Source: JAJZSS01 sp964463505 (GTDB lineage: Bacteria; Chloroflexota; Anaerolineae; Anaerolineales; UBA4823). Taken from it: a stretch of 5,253 nucleotides of DNA. Positions 5,216 through 5,253 of the stretch are shown piece after piece (the first letter of the stretch is position 1; every line of letters starts with the position of its first letter). Both the position numbers and the translations under genes were made by a program. The notes under the pieces were generated by a model, which was not told where the DNA came from, did not search any database, and worked only from the letters and a program-made list of their open reading frames with translations. Location of the stretch: positions 1-5,253 of the forward strand of contig CAYXDC010000125.1 of assembly GCA_964463505.1 (NCBI GenBank), read 5' to 3'.

Positions 5216-5253
5216 ATGGCTAAAGAAAAGAAACGCGCAGAAGATTTTTCGAT
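5216..5253 (+). CDS. Start of an unidentified gene (3'-truncated by window edge)
   Basis: Only 12 full codons are visible, MAKEKKRAEDFS, a lysine-rich hydrophilic start with no signal peptide. It is supported by the GGAGG at 5203-5207 and by sitting 3 bp after the stop of the HMA-like gene, which implies translation coupling and a shared transcript. The product cannot be named from this fragment. Confidence 0.75.
   Translation, partial: MAKEKKRAEDFS

Noticed and set aside
1..5253. tRNA, rRNA, CRISPR array or insertion sequence
   Set aside because: No cloverleaf, rRNA-like segment, regularly spaced repeat series, transposase motif or terminal inverted repeats were seen.

Overview
The window looks like a piece of a chromosome from an anaerobic bacterium with one-carbon (Wood-Ljungdahl type) metabolism. 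The evidence is the end of a formate--tetrahydrofolate ligase gene followed by a DUF1638 protein and a [2Fe-2S]/ASKHA reductive activator of corrinoid enzymes (RACE). Base composition is moderately GC-rich in the genes and clearly AT-rich in the long intergenic gap. A lineage such as Chloroflexota (Anaerolineae) would fit the gene style, but this is a guess; nothing in the window fixes the taxonomy.

Layout. (1) 2-754, plus strand: C-terminal ~250 residues of Fhs, closed by a strong intrinsic terminator (776-810). (2) 865-3223, plus strand: a self-contained two-gene operon with its own extended -10 promoter (876-884). It encodes a DUF1638 protein (919-1608) and, 7 bp downstream, the RACE protein (1616-3223). 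(3) 3244-4344, minus strand: a convergent saccharopine-dehydrogenase-like NAD(P)-binding oxidoreductase with a strong Shine-Dalgarno and a TATAAT promoter. (4) 4345-4819: a long gap with no convincing protein gene. It carries the promoter of the oxidoreductase, a good plus-strand sigma70-type promoter (4501-4529), and about 160 nt further on a strong intrinsic terminator (4692-4736). The RNA between them can fold into a long interrupted hairpin. (5) 4820-5212, plus strand: a small HMA-fold-like protein that lacks the CxxC metal site, followed 3 bp later by the start of another gene (5216 to the window end), evidently in the same operon.

How it may work together. Fhs makes 10-formyl-THF in the methyl branch. 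RACE proteins use ATP to drive low-potential electrons onto corrinoid proteins that have oxidised to inactive Co(II), and DUF1638 genes are recurrent neighbours of corrinoid methyltransferase systems. The first half of the window is therefore coherent as one-carbon/corrinoid metabolism, although the corrinoid protein itself is not in view. The second half is less understood. Its most interesting element is the candidate ~200-nt structured RNA, which is either a stand-alone small RNA or a cis-acting leader controlling read-through into the HMA-like gene, for which I see no promoter of its own.
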